A DNA stretch of 64,000 nucleotides from Halomonas sp. GT. Lineage in GTDB: Bacteria > Pseudomonadota > Gammaproteobacteria > Pseudomonadales > Halomonadaceae. The stretch spans positions 682,001-746,000 of the forward strand of contig NZ_CP020562.1 in the NCBI RefSeq assembly GCF_002082565.1. Direction: 5' to 3'. The notes beneath the pieces are model-generated. The model was not told where the DNA came from, did no database searches, and saw only the letters and a list, made by a program, of their open reading frames with translations. Below are positions 34,328 through 49,509 of this stretch, piece by piece. Numbering within the stretch: position 1 is the first letter of the stretch; each line of letters starts with the position of its first letter. The position numbers were made by a program, and so were the translations under genes.

Positions 34328-36349
34328 ATGGTTGTCACATTTCGCCGAATTTTGCTGTTGTTGATAGCCTTGGTGCCGTCGCTCAGCATGGCATCAGTGC
34401 TCACCGATTTAGATGTGCGCCAAACCAATAGCGGTGACGTGGAGCTAGTGCTGCAATTTAGTGGCGGCGTTGCCCAGCTAAGAGGCTATCGATTAGACGC
34501 ACCTCCTCGTCTAGCGCTTGATTTAGCCGATACACAAAGTGCGATTGCCCAACGCCGTATTGCCGTTAGCCGGGGTGGTGTAGAGCAAGTGACGGTGCTG
34601 GAAGGCAGTGGGCGGACGCGTCTCGTGGTTGATTTGAAAGAATCTCTTGATTACACCTCACGCGTGGTCGGTGACCAGTTAAAAATCACGCTAGCATCAA
34701 GTAGCTCTGTGCCAGCGCCCCAGCCTTCCCAGGCTATCCAGGAGCCGCGGATTGAGAATATTGATTTTCGGCGTGGAGAAGATGGTGCCGGGCGTTTAGT
34801 GGTGACGTTTGATCGTGCGAGCGTGGTCACTAACGTGCGTGAAGGTAGTGAAGGCAGCGTCATAGCGGAGCTGCGTGATGTAACGCTACCTGATGCGCTT
34901 AACCAAGTTTACGATGTCACTGATTTTGCGACGCCGGTAACCCGTATTACCCCTCGTCTTAGGCAGCGTGATGTGCGGCTGGAGCTGCAAACCAATGGCC
35001 CCTTCGCGATGGTCTCATCGCAAAGCGGGCGTACGTTGACGATTGAAGCGCAGCCCGTTAGCCAAGCGACGCAGCAGGATCGAGAGCAGCAGGGGGAGTC
35101 TTTTACCGGAGAGCGGTTAAGTCTAAATTTTCAAGATATTGAAGTGCGTGCAGTGCTTGCCACGTTGGCGGAATTTACCGGCCTGAATCTAGTAGCCAGT
35201 GATAGCGTTTCTGGGCGCATTACGCTTAACTTAAACGATGTTCCCTGGGATCAAGCACTAGCGTTGATCTTGCAAAGCCAAGGCCTGGCAAGCCGAGAAC
35301 AGGGTAATGTGATCGTGGTGGCGCCTGCCAGCGAGCTAGCAGATCTCGAACGCCAAGAGATAGAGACACGCAACCAGCGCCAAACGCTGGCACCGTTAGT
35401 CACAGAGTTTATCGAAGTAAAGTACGCGCGTGCCGAAGATCTTGCCCAACTGTTGCGTGGTGGCGACGGCTTTGGGCTGTTAACCGACCGAGGGCGAGTT
35501 AGTATTGATCAGCGCACAAACACGTTACTGGTGCAAGATACTGCAGAGCAGGTGCGCGATATTATCCGCACTTTAGACCGCTTGGATGTCGCCGTCCGAC
35601 AGGTGCAAATTGAGGCAAGAATTGTCATAGCCCGAGATACGGCATCCCGGGAGCTAGGGATTAACTGGGGTGTGTCGAGTACCCGCGGCTTTTTAGAAAA
35701 CGATGATGGCACATTTTCTCGGCGCGACATCAACCCTAACAGCATCAACCGTGCCCAAGGTGGTCTCGCAGTAGATTTAGGCTCAGCGGCGGCTGCCAAC
35801 ACGGGTTTTAGTTTTGGTTATTTATCAGGGGACGTTCTGCTAGATCTTGAGTTGCGGGCGCTGGAAAGTGAGGGCAAAAGCCAGACGATTTCTCAGCCCC
35901 GAGTGATCACAGCTAACCAACGAACCGCTATTATTCGTCAAGGTGAAGAGCGTGCTTTTCAAAGCGTAGACGCACAAGGAAATCCAGATACGGAGTTCAA
36001 GGAGGCTGAGCTTTCCTTGGAGGTAACGCCACAAATTACCCCGGATAACCGCATCATCATGGACTTGGTGATTAAAAACGATAGCTTCCGGGAAAGTGAG
36101 TTTGGTGGTGAGCCGCCGATTGATACCAACCAGATAGAGACGCAGGTGCTGGTCGATAATGGGCAAACGGTAGTGTTAGGCGGAATTTTGACAACTGAGC
36201 AGTTGAGTCAAATAGCGAAAACACCGCTGCTAGGAGATATTCCTTGGCTTGGGCGGCTGTTTCGCTATACCGAAGAGAGCAATGAAAAGGTAGAGTTATT
36301 GGTCTTTATTACTCCACGACTACTTGATGATGGTTTGGCGGTTCGCTGA
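34328..36349 (+). CDS. pilQ: Type IV pilus secretin PilQ
   Basis: A 673-residue outer-membrane secretin through which the pilus exits. After a signal peptide ([16 protein letters not shown]) come two AMIN domains (about residues 25-110 and 145-235), the N0/STN domain ([20 protein letters not shown]), an N1 domain ([20 protein letters not shown]) and the secretin barrel with [40 protein letters not shown] and the closing [15 protein letters not shown]...[17 protein letters not shown] motifs. Its stop overlaps the start of aroK, tying pilus and shikimate genes into one transcript as in other gammaproteobacteria. Confidence 0.97.
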   Translation: MVVTFRRILLLLIALVPSLSMASVLTDLDVRQTNSGDVELVLQFSGGVAQLRGYRLDAPPRLALDLADTQSAIAQRRIAVSRGGVEQVTVLEGSGRTRLVVDLKESLDYTSRVVGDQLKITLASSSSVPAPQPSQAIQEPRIENIDFRRGEDGAGRLVVTFDRASVVTNVREGSEGSVIAELRDVTLPDALNQVYDVTDFATPVTRITPRLRQRDVRLELQTNGPFAMVSSQSGRTLTIEAQPVSQATQQDREQQGESFTGERLSLNFQDIEVRAVLATLAEFTGLNLVASDSVSGRITLNLNDVPWDQALALILQSQGLASREQGNVIVVAPASELADLERQEIETRNQRQTLAPLVTEFIEVKYARAEDLAQLLRGGDGFGLLTDRGRVSIDQRTNTLLVQDTAEQVRDIIRTLDRLDVAVRQVQIEARIVIARDTASRELGINWGVSSTRGFLENDDGTFSRRDINPNSINRAQGGLAVDLGSAAAANTGFSFGYLSGDVLLDLELRALESEGKSQTISQPRVITANQRTAIIRQGEERAFQSVDAQGNPDTEFKEAELSLEVTPQITPDNRIIMDLVIKNDSFRESEFGGEPPIDTNQIETQVLVDNGQTVVLGGILTTEQLSQIAKTPLLGDIPWLGRLFRYTEESNEKVELLVFITPRLLDDGLAVR

Positions 36350-36915
36350 TGCAAGAGTTACCCAATATTTTTTTAATTGGCCCTATGGGGGCTGGCAAGA
36401 GCACGATAGGCCGCCTGCTTGCGGCTGAGTTATCGCGCTCGTTCTTTGACAGCGATCACGCCATACAAGACCGCTGCGGTGCGGATATCCCCTGGATTTT
36501 TGACGTTGAGGGAGAGCCCGGCTTTCGTCAGCGCGAAAGTCAAATGATTGACGAGCTCACACAGTTGTCCGGCGTGGTAGTGGCTACCGGCGGTGGCGCA
36601 GTGCTACGTGAAGAAAATCGGCGTGCTCTGCGTGAACGAGGAACGGTGGTTTACTTGCTGACCACCGTCGATCAGCAACTGAAACGCACCGCCAAAGATC
36701 GGAATCGACCGCTATTGCAGTGTGATAATCGCGAACAAGTGTTGAACGATATGTTTGCTACACGGGATCCACTGTATCGAGCGACGTCCGACATTACGGT
36801 GCGAACGGATCGGCGCAGCCCACGTGCGGTGGTCAACGAAATTCTGCGTCGTGTCCATCGCATGGTGGATCCTTTGGAAATTGCGCGGGCTCAAAGTAAA
36901 AAGGTATCACAATGA
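36349..36915 (+). CDS. aroK: Shikimate kinase
   Basis: A 188-residue kinase that phosphorylates shikimate for aromatic amino acid synthesis. It has the P-loop [15 protein letters not shown], the shikimate-binding [20 protein letters not shown] and [16 protein letters not shown], and lid arginines in KDRNRPLLQ. The start overlaps the pilQ stop and the end overlaps aroB. Confidence 0.96.
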   Translation: MQELPNIFLIGPMGAGKSTIGRLLAAELSRSFFDSDHAIQDRCGADIPWIFDVEGEPGFRQRESQMIDELTQLSGVVVATGGGAVLREENRRALRERGTVVYLLTTVDQQLKRTAKDRNRPLLQCDNREQVLNDMFATRDPLYRATSDITVRTDRRSPRAVVNEILRRVHRMVDPLEIARAQSKKVSQ

Positions 36916-38018
36916 CTGAAATGACAAGTGCCCAGCGTACGCTAACCGTCGCATTGGATGAGCGTAGCTACCCGATACATATTGGTGTTGGGCTTCTAAG
37001 GCGCGCCAATATGCTGGAGCCTTATCTCGCTGGTCAGCAGGTGATGGTAGTAACCAATGAGACTATCGCACCGCTTTATTTAGACGCGCTTTGCGCTGGT
37101 CTGCCTGATCATTTAGACATTCGCACGGTAGTGCTGCCTGACGGGGAGCAGTATAAAACCATCGAGCAGGTAAGCCGGATTTGGGATGCGCTGTTAGAGG
37201 CAGGTTTCAATCGTCGCTGTACGCTGATTGCCTTAGGTGGCGGTGTGGTTGGCGATATGGTTGGTTATGCAGCGGCAGCTTATCAACGTGGCGTTGCCTT
37301 TATTCAGGTGCCTACTACGCTATTATCCCAGGTAGACTCTTCGGTGGGTGGGAAAACCGGTGTTAATCACCCGCTGGGTAAAAACATGATTGGTGCTTTT
37401 TGGCAGCCAAAAGCCGTCATCGTGGATATCGACACCTTGACTACGCTGCCCAGCCGCGAGCTTTCTGCAGGCTTGGCAGAAGTGATCAAGTACGGGTTAA
37501 TCCGCGATGAGCGTTTCCTAGGCTGGTTAGAAGAGAATATGCAGGCGCTACGTAGTGTTGAGCCTGCGGTGATTGCGGAAGCGATTGCCCAAAGTTGCCA
37601 GATTAAAGCCGACATTGTGGCGGAAGACGAAACTGAGCAGGGCGTTCGCGCGTTGCTGAACCTGGGTCACACGTTCGGTCATGCCATTGAAGCTCATAAA
37701 GGTTATGGCAACTGGTTGCACGGTGAGGCCGTGGGTGCAGGCATGGCGATAGCAGCAACGCTCTCTCATCAGCTTGGCTGGATTGATAGCAACGCCCTCG
37801 CGCGTGCTAAGGCGGTTGTTGAAAGCGCTGGACTACCGCTAGCCGCGCCTGCCGGAATGTCTGTAGATGACTTTTTAGCCCGCATGAAGTTGGATAAAAA
37901 GAATATTGATACTCGTTTGCGTTTGGTGCTGCTCAATGCCTTGGGAGACGCCTGTGTAAGTGATGCCACGCCGCCTGATATGCTGCGTGAGCTACTTCAT
38001 CACTATCCACGCGATTAA
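36912..38018 (+). CDS. aroB: 3-dehydroquinate synthase
   Basis: A 368-residue NAD- and metal-dependent enzyme converting DAHP to 3-dehydroquinate. Signatures: [71 protein letters not shown] and the metal ligands in [20 protein letters not shown] followed by HGEAVGAGM. Last gene of the pilM-aroB operon. A tandem repeat and then a terminator lie downstream. Confidence 0.97.
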   Translation: MTEMTSAQRTLTVALDERSYPIHIGVGLLRRANMLEPYLAGQQVMVVTNETIAPLYLDALCAGLPDHLDIRTVVLPDGEQYKTIEQVSRIWDALLEAGFNRRCTLIALGGGVVGDMVGYAAAAYQRGVAFIQVPTTLLSQVDSSVGGKTGVNHPLGKNMIGAFWQPKAVIVDIDTLTTLPSRELSAGLAEVIKYGLIRDERFLGWLEENMQALRSVEPAVIAEAIAQSCQIKADIVAEDETEQGVRALLNLGHTFGHAIEAHKGYGNWLHGEAVGAGMAIAATLSHQLGWIDSNALARAKAVVESAGLPLAAPAGMSVDDFLARMKLDKKNIDTRLRLVLLNALGDACVSDATPPDMLRELLHHYPRD

Positions 38019-38060
38019 ATGCCTAGGCGTATTGGCTATACAATCAAAAGCCAGTATGGG

Positions 38061-38177
38061 TAAGCAGTATTGATAAACGGTGCTTATAAACAGTACTTAC
38101 AAACAGTACTTACAAACAGTATTTATAAACAGTACTTATTAATAGTATGAATAGACCGTATTGCTAAACAGTTTTAA
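38061..38177. repeat. Tandem array of 13-bp units (about nine copies)
   Basis: Nine consecutive 13-bp units follow aroB. The best copies read TAAACAGTACTTA (38087-38099, 38126-38138) and CAAACAGTACTTA (38100-38112); outer units drift (TAAGCAGTATTGA, TTAATAGTATGAA, TAGACCGTATTGC, TAAACAGTTTTAA). The central AGTACT is itself palindromic. The array has no spacers of distinct sequence, so it is not CRISPR. It would be transcribed in the aroB 3' end, upstream of the terminator. Confidence 0.85.
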
Positions 38178-38194
38178 CAAACAAGGCTGCACAG

Positions 38195-38221
38195 AAAACC
38201 CACCATCGCGTGGGTTTTTTT
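38195..38221 (+). terminator. Rho-independent terminator after aroB
   Basis: AAAACCCAC pairs with GTGGGTTTT around a six-base loop and is followed by a run of seven T. It ends the pilMNOPQ-aroK-aroB transcript about 180 bp after aroB, just past the tandem repeats. Confidence 0.88.
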
Positions 38222-38617
38222 GTTGTCTGGCCGTTAAGTGATGATCGTTCTGTATGTAATCCGTATGACTTATGCGCTATCGGCATGGGGGTTTTGGGGC
38301 AATTAATACTAAAGTCTAGTTATGCGTTTTTATCGTTTAAAAAACGTTTAGCCACTTTGCAAGTGGTTGAAGTTAATATGTTTTTTTATTAACTGAGAAT
38401 GCAAATGCAAGATTTGACAAGGTTTTTTAAGGATTGGCGGGTTCTGGGTGATTGCGCTACACGCAGGCAAATCGCTATGCTGAGCGACCTTTTCTTGAAG
38501 CAGTGGAAGCGGGAAATGCCCTGTTTTTAATGGGTAGCAACAAGTAAAAAATTAGAAAAACCCGTTACGATAACATGAAAACACTGCTAAATAAATACGC
38601 TGACTAGAGGCACGCCC
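38222..38617. other. AT-rich intergenic region before gltB
   Basis: About 400 bp, richer in A and T than its flanks. It contains TTGACA at 38414-38419 without a matching -10 box, and a short frame (38452-38547) reading RYTQANRYAERPFLEAVEAG before its stop, which looks protein-like but has no good start and is not recognised. The gltB promoter must lie here; I could not place it with confidence. Confidence 0.4.
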
Positions 38618-41600
38618 ATGAATAGAGGTCTTCACCAGCCTGGCGAGTTTCGCGATAACTGTGGCTTTGGCCTTATTGCCCATATGGAAGGGCAGGCCAG
38701 CCACGACTTGCTGAAAACTGCTATTGAATCACTTACCTGCATGACCCATCGCGGCGGTATTGCGGCAGACGGCAAAACCGGTGACGGTTGTGGCTTGCTG
38801 CTGAAAATGCCGGTGCAATTCATGCGCGCTGCCGCGAAGCAAGCGCTTGATACGGAGCTTGGTGAGCGGTTTGCTGTAGGCGTCATCTTTTTGCCAGATG
38901 ACGATGCACGTGCCGCTCATGCTAAAGAAACCCTTGAGCGCGAGCTAAGCAGCCGAGGCTTAGAGGTACTGGGCTGGCGCGAAGTGCCCACCGACTCTAG
39001 CGTATGCGGCCCGATGGCGCTGGACTGTCTACCGCGAATTGAGCAGCTGTTTGTCCAGCCAGGTAGTCGTGGAACAGGTAGTAGTGGGAATTTAAGCAGT
39101 GATCGCTTTGATGTCGATCTGTTTATGGCACGCCGTTATGCAGAGCAAGCGCTACGTAGCGATGAAGACTTTTATGTTGCTTCACTCTCATCAGAAGTTG
39201 TTTCCTATAAAGGCTTAGTCATGCCGGAAGATTTGCCGGCGTTCTACAAAGATCTAAATGATCCGAGCCTGGAAACCGCCATTTGCGTGTTCCACCAGCG
39301 TTTCTCTACTAACACTGCACCACGCTGGCCGCTGGCCCAGCCATTCCGCCTATTGGCTCATAATGGCGAGATCAATACGATTGAAGCCAACCGCGGCTGG
39401 GCAAACTCCCGTAAAGCCAATTTTGTTAATGAGCGTCTGCCTGATATTGCTGAGCTTGACGAAATCGTCAATACCACTGGGTCAGATTCCTCAAGCATGG
39501 ATAACATGCTGGAAGTGCTGCTGACTGGCGGTATGGAGCTGCATCGCGCGGTGCGCATGATGGTGCCGCCTGCTTGGCAAAACGTTGAGACCATGGACGC
39601 CGAGTTACGCGCGTTCTATGAATACAACTCCATGCACATGGAGCCTTGGGATGGTCCGGCCGGTGTGGTAATGACCGACGGTCGTCAAGCTGTTTGTATG
39701 CTGGATCGCAACGGCCTTCGCCCAGCGCGCTGGGTGATTACCAAGAATGGCTACATTACGTTAGCGTCTGAGATTGGCACTTATGGTTATCGCCCTGAGG
39801 ATGTCGTCGCTAAGGGTCGCGTTGGCCCAGGCCAAATGCTGGCGGTAGACACTCAGACTGGCGAAGTGCTCCACACCCAGGATATTGATAACCGCCTGAA
39901 GTCAGCTTATCCGTATAAGCGCTGGCTCAAGCAGGAAGCCAATTACCTAGAGTCAGCGCTGACTGAGCTTGCGCGTTTCCAGACCATGGACACTGACGCG
40001 CTAAATGTTCAGCAGAAAATGTTCCAGGTGAGCTTTGAAGAGCGTGATCAGGTACTGCGCCCGCTGGCAGAAAGTGGCCAGGAGGCGGTTGGCTCGATGG
40101 GTGATGATACCCCCATGGCGGTGTTGTCTAGCCGTCCGCGTCTGCTAACTGATTTCTTCCGTCAAAAGTTTGCCCAGGTGACCAATCCGCCGATCGACCC
40201 CCTTCGTGAAGCGATTGTTATGTCGCTGGAGACCTGCTGTGGTGCGGAGCTGAACGTCTTTAAGGCAACGCCTGAGCATGCCCACCGTTTGATTTTGACC
40301 ACACCAGTGCTGTCACCGCGTAAATTTACTGCGCTGGTTAGCCAGGATGATCCTGCCTTTGCTAGTCACACGCTGTCACTCGGATACGATCCGGAGCACA
40401 CCAGTTTGCAGCGGGCAGTCACTTTACTTTGCCAGGAAGCTGAAGCGCAGGTCAAAGCGGGCAAGGTGATTCTGGTGTTGACCGATGCTGACCTTCCAAA
40501 AGGGCAGTTGCCCATCCAGGCGGCTTTAGCGGTGGGGGCTGTTCACTCTCATCTTGGTCGTTTGGCGCTGCGCCCCAATGCCAACATTGTGGTGGAAACC
40601 GGCTATGCAAGGGATGCCCACCAAATGGCAGTGCTGTTTGGCGTGGGCGCTACGGCAGTGTATCCATGGCTTGCTTATCAGGTCATGGCCGATATGCATC
40701 GCACTGGTGAGCTAACAGGCAACCCTGCCGATGCTCGTGAGAATTACCGCAAAGGTCTGCAGAAAGGGTTGTTCAAAATTCTTTCGAAGATGGGTATCTC
40801 AACGTTAGCTTCATACCGCGGCTCTATGTTGTTTGAAGCAGTGGGGCTATCCGATGAGATCATGGATACCTGCTTTGTCGGCATGGCATCACGCATTCAA
40901 GGGGCTGGCTTTGCTGAGCTGCAAATGCAGCAAGAGCTGCTGGCGAAAGATGCCTGGATTGCCCGCAAAGGTATTTCTCAAGGCGGTATGCTGAAGTATG
41001 TTCATGGCTACGAATATCACGCCTACAACCCCGATGTCGTGAAGTCGCTTCAGGCGGCGGTGCAAGAAGGCAGCTACGCAAAGTGGAAAAAGTTTGCCCA
41101 GCTGGTCAATGAACGTCCGGTTGCCACTATTCGTGACTTGCTTAAGCTAAAGCCTGCTGAAACGCCCATTCCGTTAGAGGATGTTGAGCCGGTTGAGGCG
41201 CTGATACCGCGCTTTGATAGCGCCGGCATGTCACTAGGTGCGCTTTCTCCAGAAGCCCATGAAGCGTTGGCCCAAGCAATGAATGAAGCGGGCGGGCGCT
41301 CCAACTCCGGAGAGGGGGGAGAAGACCCTGCTCGCTACGGCACCATCCGTAGTTCGAAAATCAAGCAGATCGCTTCTGGCCGCTTTGGTGTTACTCCGGC
41401 CTATTTGGTCAATGCAGAAGTATTGCAGATCAAAGTTGCTCAGGGTGCTAAACCCGGTGAAGGTGGTCAGCTGCCAGGCGGTAAAGTGAACCAGTTGATT
41501 GCCCGGCTGCGTTACGCGGTGCCTGGTGTAACGCTGATTTCACCGCCTCCACACCACGATATCTACTCGATTGAAGATTTGGCGCAGCTGATTTTCGACC

Positions 41601-43090
41601 TCAAGCAAGTCAATCCAGATGCCCAGGTTTCCGTGAAGTTGGTCTCTGAGCCAGGTATTGGCACTATTGCTACCGGTGTGGCGAAAGCCTATGCGGATCT
41701 GATCACCGTTTCTGGTTACGACGGTGGTACTGCAGCAAGTCCATTGACCTCTATTAAGCACGCGGGCTCCCCTTGGGAGCTTGGGTTGCCTGAGGTGCAC
41801 CAAGCACTGCGTATTAATGGCCTGCGCGACAAGATTCGCCTGCAGACCGATGGCGGTCTCAAAACGGGTCTTGATGTCGTTAAGGCGGCGATTCTGGGGG
41901 CTGAAAGTTTTGGCTTCGGTACTGCGCCTATGGTGGCATTGGGCTGTAAGTACCTGCGTATTTGTCACTTGAACAACTGTGCAACCGGCGTAGCGACGCA
42001 AGATGACTTCCTGCGTGGCGAGCATTTCCGCGGCACTGTCGACATGGTGAAAAACTACTTCCGCTTTATTGCTGAAGAAGTGCGTGAACTGATGGCGATG
42101 CTAGGGGTGTGTCAGTTGACTGACCTGATTGGTCGCACCGATCTGCTTGACGTGTTGGAAGGCAATACGCCCGCTCAGCGTAAATTGGATCTAACTCCGT
42201 TGCTTTCGAATGATTTTGTACCTGCAGGTGCACCGCAGTTCTGTAAGGTGAGCCGAAATGTGCCCCACGATCCAGGCGCTAAGAACCAAGAAGTGCTGGC
42301 TGCGCTGAAAGAGGCCATTGAAAGCCAGTCTGGGGGTGAGTTTGACTTCACCATTACCAACTGCGACCGCAGCGTAGGTGCATTGAGCTCTGGCGCGATT
42401 GCAAAGCGCTACGGTGAGGACGGCTTGGAATCAGCCCCGGTCACTGCGCGTTTTACCGGGGTGGCTGGCCAAAGCTTCGGGGTGTGGAACGCCCGTGGCT
42501 TAAACCTCTATCTCGAAGGCGATGCCAACGACTACGTGGGCAAAGGCATGAACGGTGGCAGCATTGTGATTGTGCCGCCCAGGGTTAGCCAGTTTGAAAG
42601 CCACAAAACCGCCATTATCGGTAACACCTGCCTTTATGGTGCGACAGGCGGCACGCTGTTTGCCGCGGGTACTGCGGGTGAGCGCTTTGCAGTGCGTAAC
42701 TCTGGGGCTACTGCGGTGATTGAAGGTGCAGGTGACCACTGTTGTGAATACATGACTGGAGGCTTGGTCTGCGTATTGGGTGAAACTGGCGTTAACTTTG
42801 GCGCGGGTATGACCGGAGGTTTTGCTTACGTCTTGGATGAAGACCGTACCTTTGTGGACAAGTACAACCACGAGCTGGTCGAGATTCATCGGGTCAATAC
42901 CGAAGCGATGGAAGCGTATCGTCGTCATTTGCGTGAAATGATTGAAGCCTACGTTGCAGCGACAGGCTCTGCTCGAGGCGCGGCGATTCTGGAAGACTTC
43001 GGCGACTACGCGCGCCACTTCTGGCTAGTGAAGCCAAAAGCGGCAAGCTTGGGTAGTTTGCTGAATCAATCTCGGCGTCAGCCGGAATAA
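38618..43090 (+). CDS. gltB: Glutamate synthase (NADPH) large subunit
   Basis: A 1490-residue GltB, which moves the amide nitrogen of glutamine to 2-oxoglutarate. A 14-residue propeptide precedes the N-terminal nucleophile Cys15 in [19 protein letters not shown]. The glutaminase domain continues with [18 protein letters not shown] and [15 protein letters not shown]. After the central domain, the FMN-binding synthase part has [40 protein letters not shown] and [20 protein letters not shown]. The 3Fe-4S cluster cysteines are C1110, C1116 and C1121 ([12 protein letters not shown]). A beta-helix end with repeated Gly motifs closes the protein. It is cotranscribed with gltD 33 bp downstream. Confidence 0.98.
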   Translation: MNRGLHQPGEFRDNCGFGLIAHMEGQASHDLLKTAIESLTCMTHRGGIAADGKTGDGCGLLLKMPVQFMRAAAKQALDTELGERFAVGVIFLPDDDARAAHAKETLERELSSRGLEVLGWREVPTDSSVCGPMALDCLPRIEQLFVQPGSRGTGSSGNLSSDRFDVDLFMARRYAEQALRSDEDFYVASLSSEVVSYKGLVMPEDLPAFYKDLNDPSLETAICVFHQRFSTNTAPRWPLAQPFRLLAHNGEINTIEANRGWANSRKANFVNERLPDIAELDEIVNTTGSDSSSMDNMLEVLLTGGMELHRAVRMMVPPAWQNVETMDAELRAFYEYNSMHMEPWDGPAGVVMTDGRQAVCMLDRNGLRPARWVITKNGYITLASEIGTYGYRPEDVVAKGRVGPGQMLAVDTQTGEVLHTQDIDNRLKSAYPYKRWLKQEANYLESALTELARFQTMDTDALNVQQKMFQVSFEERDQVLRPLAESGQEAVGSMGDDTPMAVLSSRPRLLTDFFRQKFAQVTNPPIDPLREAIVMSLETCCGAELNVFKATPEHAHRLILTTPVLSPRKFTALVSQDDPAFASHTLSLGYDPEHTSLQRAVTLLCQEAEAQVKAGKVILVLTDADLPKGQLPIQAALAVGAVHSHLGRLALRPNANIVVETGYARDAHQMAVLFGVGATAVYPWLAYQVMADMHRTGELTGNPADARENYRKGLQKGLFKILSKMGISTLASYRGSMLFEAVGLSDEIMDTCFVGMASRIQGAGFAELQMQQELLAKDAWIARKGISQGGMLKYVHGYEYHAYNPDVVKSLQAAVQEGSYAKWKKFAQLVNERPVATIRDLLKLKPAETPIPLEDVEPVEALIPRFDSAGMSLGALSPEAHEALAQAMNEAGGRSNSGEGGEDPARYGTIRSSKIKQIASGRFGVTPAYLVNAEVLQIKVAQGAKPGEGGQLPGGKVNQLIARLRYAVPGVTLISPPPHHDIYSIEDLAQLIFDLKQVNPDAQVSVKLVSEPGIGTIATGVAKAYADLITVSGYDGGTAASPLTSIKHAGSPWELGLPEVHQALRINGLRDKIRLQTDGGLKTGLDVVKAAILGAESFGFGTAPMVALGCKYLRICHLNNCATGVATQDDFLRGEHFRGTVDMVKNYFRFIAEEVRELMAMLGVCQLTDLIGRTDLLDVLEGNTPAQRKLDLTPLLSNDFVPAGAPQFCKVSRNVPHDPGAKNQEVLAALKEAIESQSGGEFDFTITNCDRSVGALSSGAIAKRYGEDGLESAPVTARFTGVAGQSFGVWNARGLNLYLEGDANDYVGKGMNGGSIVIVPPRVSQFESHKTAIIGNTCLYGATGGTLFAAGTAGERFAVRNSGATAVIEGAGDHCCEYMTGGLVCVLGETGVNFGAGMTGGFAYVLDEDRTFVDKYNHELVEIHRVNTEAMEAYRRHLREMIEAYVAATGSARGAAILEDFGDYARHFWLVKPKAASLGSLLNQSRRQPE

Positions 43091-44542
<1,452 letters not shown>

Positions 44543-44552
44543 TTTTGGGAGT

Positions 44553-44572
44553 GAGGGGCGTCTTCGCCCCTC
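44553..44572 (+). terminator. Hairpin after gltD
   Basis: GAGGGGCG pairs with CGCCCCTC around a TCTT loop ten bases past gltD. No T tract follows, so it may stabilise the mRNA end or act as a weak terminator. Confidence 0.5.
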
Positions 44573-44590
44573 TGCCACCTGCAGTTCAAA

Positions 44591-44619
44591 TTGAGCCTTT
44601 AGGCGTACTCTGCTATTCT
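44591..44619 (+). promoter_or_regulatory. Probable pyrG promoter
   Basis: TTGAGC (44591-44596) and TATTCT (44614-44619) are separated by exactly 17 bp, a good sigma-70 arrangement, about 60 bp before the pyrG start. Confidence 0.5.
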
Positions 44620-44659
44620 GTCATCCCATCCTGGTGTGGCTTTCTGTTACGCCTTTTGA

Positions 44660-47223
<2,564 letters not shown>

Positions 47224-47275
47224 CCACGACGGCAAATATGGTATACATTGGACCCACAATCATCCATTAGACTGA

Positions 47276-48583
<1,308 letters not shown>

Positions 48584-48602
48584 TCAAAAATAGGTGCTGG
48601 CA

Positions 48603-48642
48603 TGTAAGAGATATCTCAAAATTTTGTAAGAGATATCTTACA
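48603..48642 (+). promoter_or_regulatory. GacA upstream activating sequence (one perfect, one degenerate box)
   Basis: TGTAAG-AGATAT-CTTACA (48625-48642) exactly fits TGTAAG-N6-CTTACA, the established binding site of the response regulator GacA. A second copy (48603-48620) keeps TGTAAG and the same six spacer bases but ends CTCAAA. The perfect box is centred about 160 bp before the estimated start of the GGA-rich RNA, a distance like that in Pseudomonas rsmZ promoters. Confidence 0.9.
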
Positions 48643-48712
48643 AATGCCGGTATTAATTGCTCAGATGATTTTTTTGTTTGATCTTATGTTTTTGATTTTG
48701 TTTGTTTTTTAA

Positions 48713-48745
48713 ACAACAGGCGAGCCGCTGCGGCTCGCCTGTTGT
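48713..48745 (+). terminator. Terminator of eno
   Basis: A perfect 15-bp stem (ACAACAGGCGAGCCG with its complement) around a CTG loop, followed by CGTTTT. It ends eno transcription. It lies between the GacA box and the sRNA promoter, after an AT-rich T-run region (48669-48712) that could bend the DNA. Confidence 0.85.
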
Positions 48746-48763
48746 CGTTTTAGCCTGCTTGAG

Positions 48764-48791
48764 TTGTGATCACTTTCTGCCACAATACATT
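48764..48791 (+). promoter_or_regulatory. Candidate promoter of the GGA-rich sRNA
   Basis: TTGTGA (48764-48769) and TACATT (48786-48791) are 16 bp apart. A weak -10 box fits a promoter needing an activator. It would start RNA near 48797. Confidence 0.45.
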
Positions 48792-48796
48792 CAGGA

Positions 48797-48961
48797 CAGG
48801 GGAGGCAAGGATGCTTCAGGCAGGATGCAACGGGATGCAGGTCAGATACGCCGGGTGACACAATGATGTGGGCCCTGGCAGGGATGGTATCTGAGGAGTT
48901 TGACACAGGGAGTGGTCAGAGGAAGTGCTTGGAGCGGGCGGCCTACGGGCCGCCTTTTTTT
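48797..48961 (+). ncRNA. rsmZ: RsmZ/CsrB-like CsrA-sequestering small RNA
   Basis: An RNA of roughly 165 nt is inferred. Between 48794 and 48933 there are ten GGA triplets (AAGGATGC, CAGGATGC, CGGGATGC, CAGGGATGG, TGAGGAG, CAGGGAG, AGAGGAAG and others), the loops bound by CsrA/RsmA. It ends in a clear rho-independent terminator: GGCGGCC and GGCCGCC (48937-48954) plus seven T. No reading frame of note covers it. An exact GacA box lies upstream, and the position next to fdxA-mutS is where Pseudomonas carries rsmZ. It should bind and titrate CsrA/RsmA under GacS/GacA control. The exact 5' end is an estimate. Confidence 0.85.
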
Positions 48962-48983
48962 GTGCGCCATGGGCGGGGCGCAC

Positions 48984-49007
48984 AAAAAAACCAGCGCGAA
49001 CGCTGGT
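48984..49007 (-). terminator. Terminator of fdxA
   Basis: On the minus strand ACCAGCG-TTCG-CGCTGGT is followed by seven T (48984-48990 on the plus strand). It lies 24 bp beyond fdxA. A further inverted repeat (GTGCGCC against GGCGCAC) connects it with the T run of the sRNA terminator. Confidence 0.88.
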
Positions 49008-49030
49008 CTGAAAAGGCGTGACTTATAGGA

Positions 49031-49354
49031 TTAGCGTTCGAGCTTTTCCAGTTTTCCTGTTTTGCCATCCCACTCTTCTGCATCGGGCAGCGGGTCTTTT
49101 TTCTCAGCAATATTCGGCCATACATCGGCTAATTCAGCATTAATTTCTATAAACTGTTCTTGGCCATCCGGCAACTCATCTTCTGAGAAGATAGCTTCTG
49201 CGGGGCACTCCGGTTCACACAGGGCGCAGTCAATACACTCGTCTGGGTGAATGACCAGGAAGTTGGGGCCTTCGTAGAAGCAGTCGACCGGGCAGACTTC
49301 CACACAGTCGGTGTATTTGCACTGGATGCAGTTCTCGGTAACGACAAACGTCAT
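49031..49354 (-). CDS. fdxA: Seven-iron ferredoxin
   Basis: A 107-residue 3Fe-4S/4Fe-4S ferredoxin. Cluster cysteines are seen in [20 protein letters not shown] and in [18 protein letters not shown]; the pattern is that of Azotobacter-type FdxA. The acidic C-terminal extension is typical for the family. It carries electrons in the cytoplasm; the partner is unknown. It lies downstream of mutS in the same direction but with a 155-bp gap and its own leader hairpin. Confidence 0.95.
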   Translation of the reverse strand: MTFVVTENCIQCKYTDCVEVCPVDCFYEGPNFLVIHPDECIDCALCEPECPAEAIFSEDELPDGQEQFIEINAELADVWPNIAEKKDPLPDAEEWDGKTGKLEKLER

Positions 49355-49373
49355 CTTGCTATCCCTCTTGCGG

Positions 49374-49392
49374 GACCGGGAGCTTCCCGGTC
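49374..49392 (-). other. Leader hairpin upstream of fdxA
   Basis: GACCGGGA pairs with TCCCGGTC around a three-base loop, 20 bp upstream of the fdxA start. It could be a weak mutS terminator or a structured 5' leader. No T run follows. Confidence 0.4.
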
Positions 49393-49509
49393 GTGGTCAA
49401 TAGTTAATGGTTATAAATCGGACGTTTTTTATAAGATAAAACAGTATGGGCGACATTCTAGTGGTGCCCTTACGCGGCGGCAAGCGCTCATAGCTTTCCT
49501 TTCATACCA

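Noticed and set aside
38061..38177. Possible CRISPR array
   Set aside because: The 13-bp units are directly joined, with no unique spacers and no cas genes nearby; it is a simple tandem repeat.
41540..43018. Two long minus-strand frames opposite gltB (161 and 172 codons)
   Set aside because: They mirror the conserved gltB coding sequence and their products look random; typical shadow frames in GC-rich DNA.
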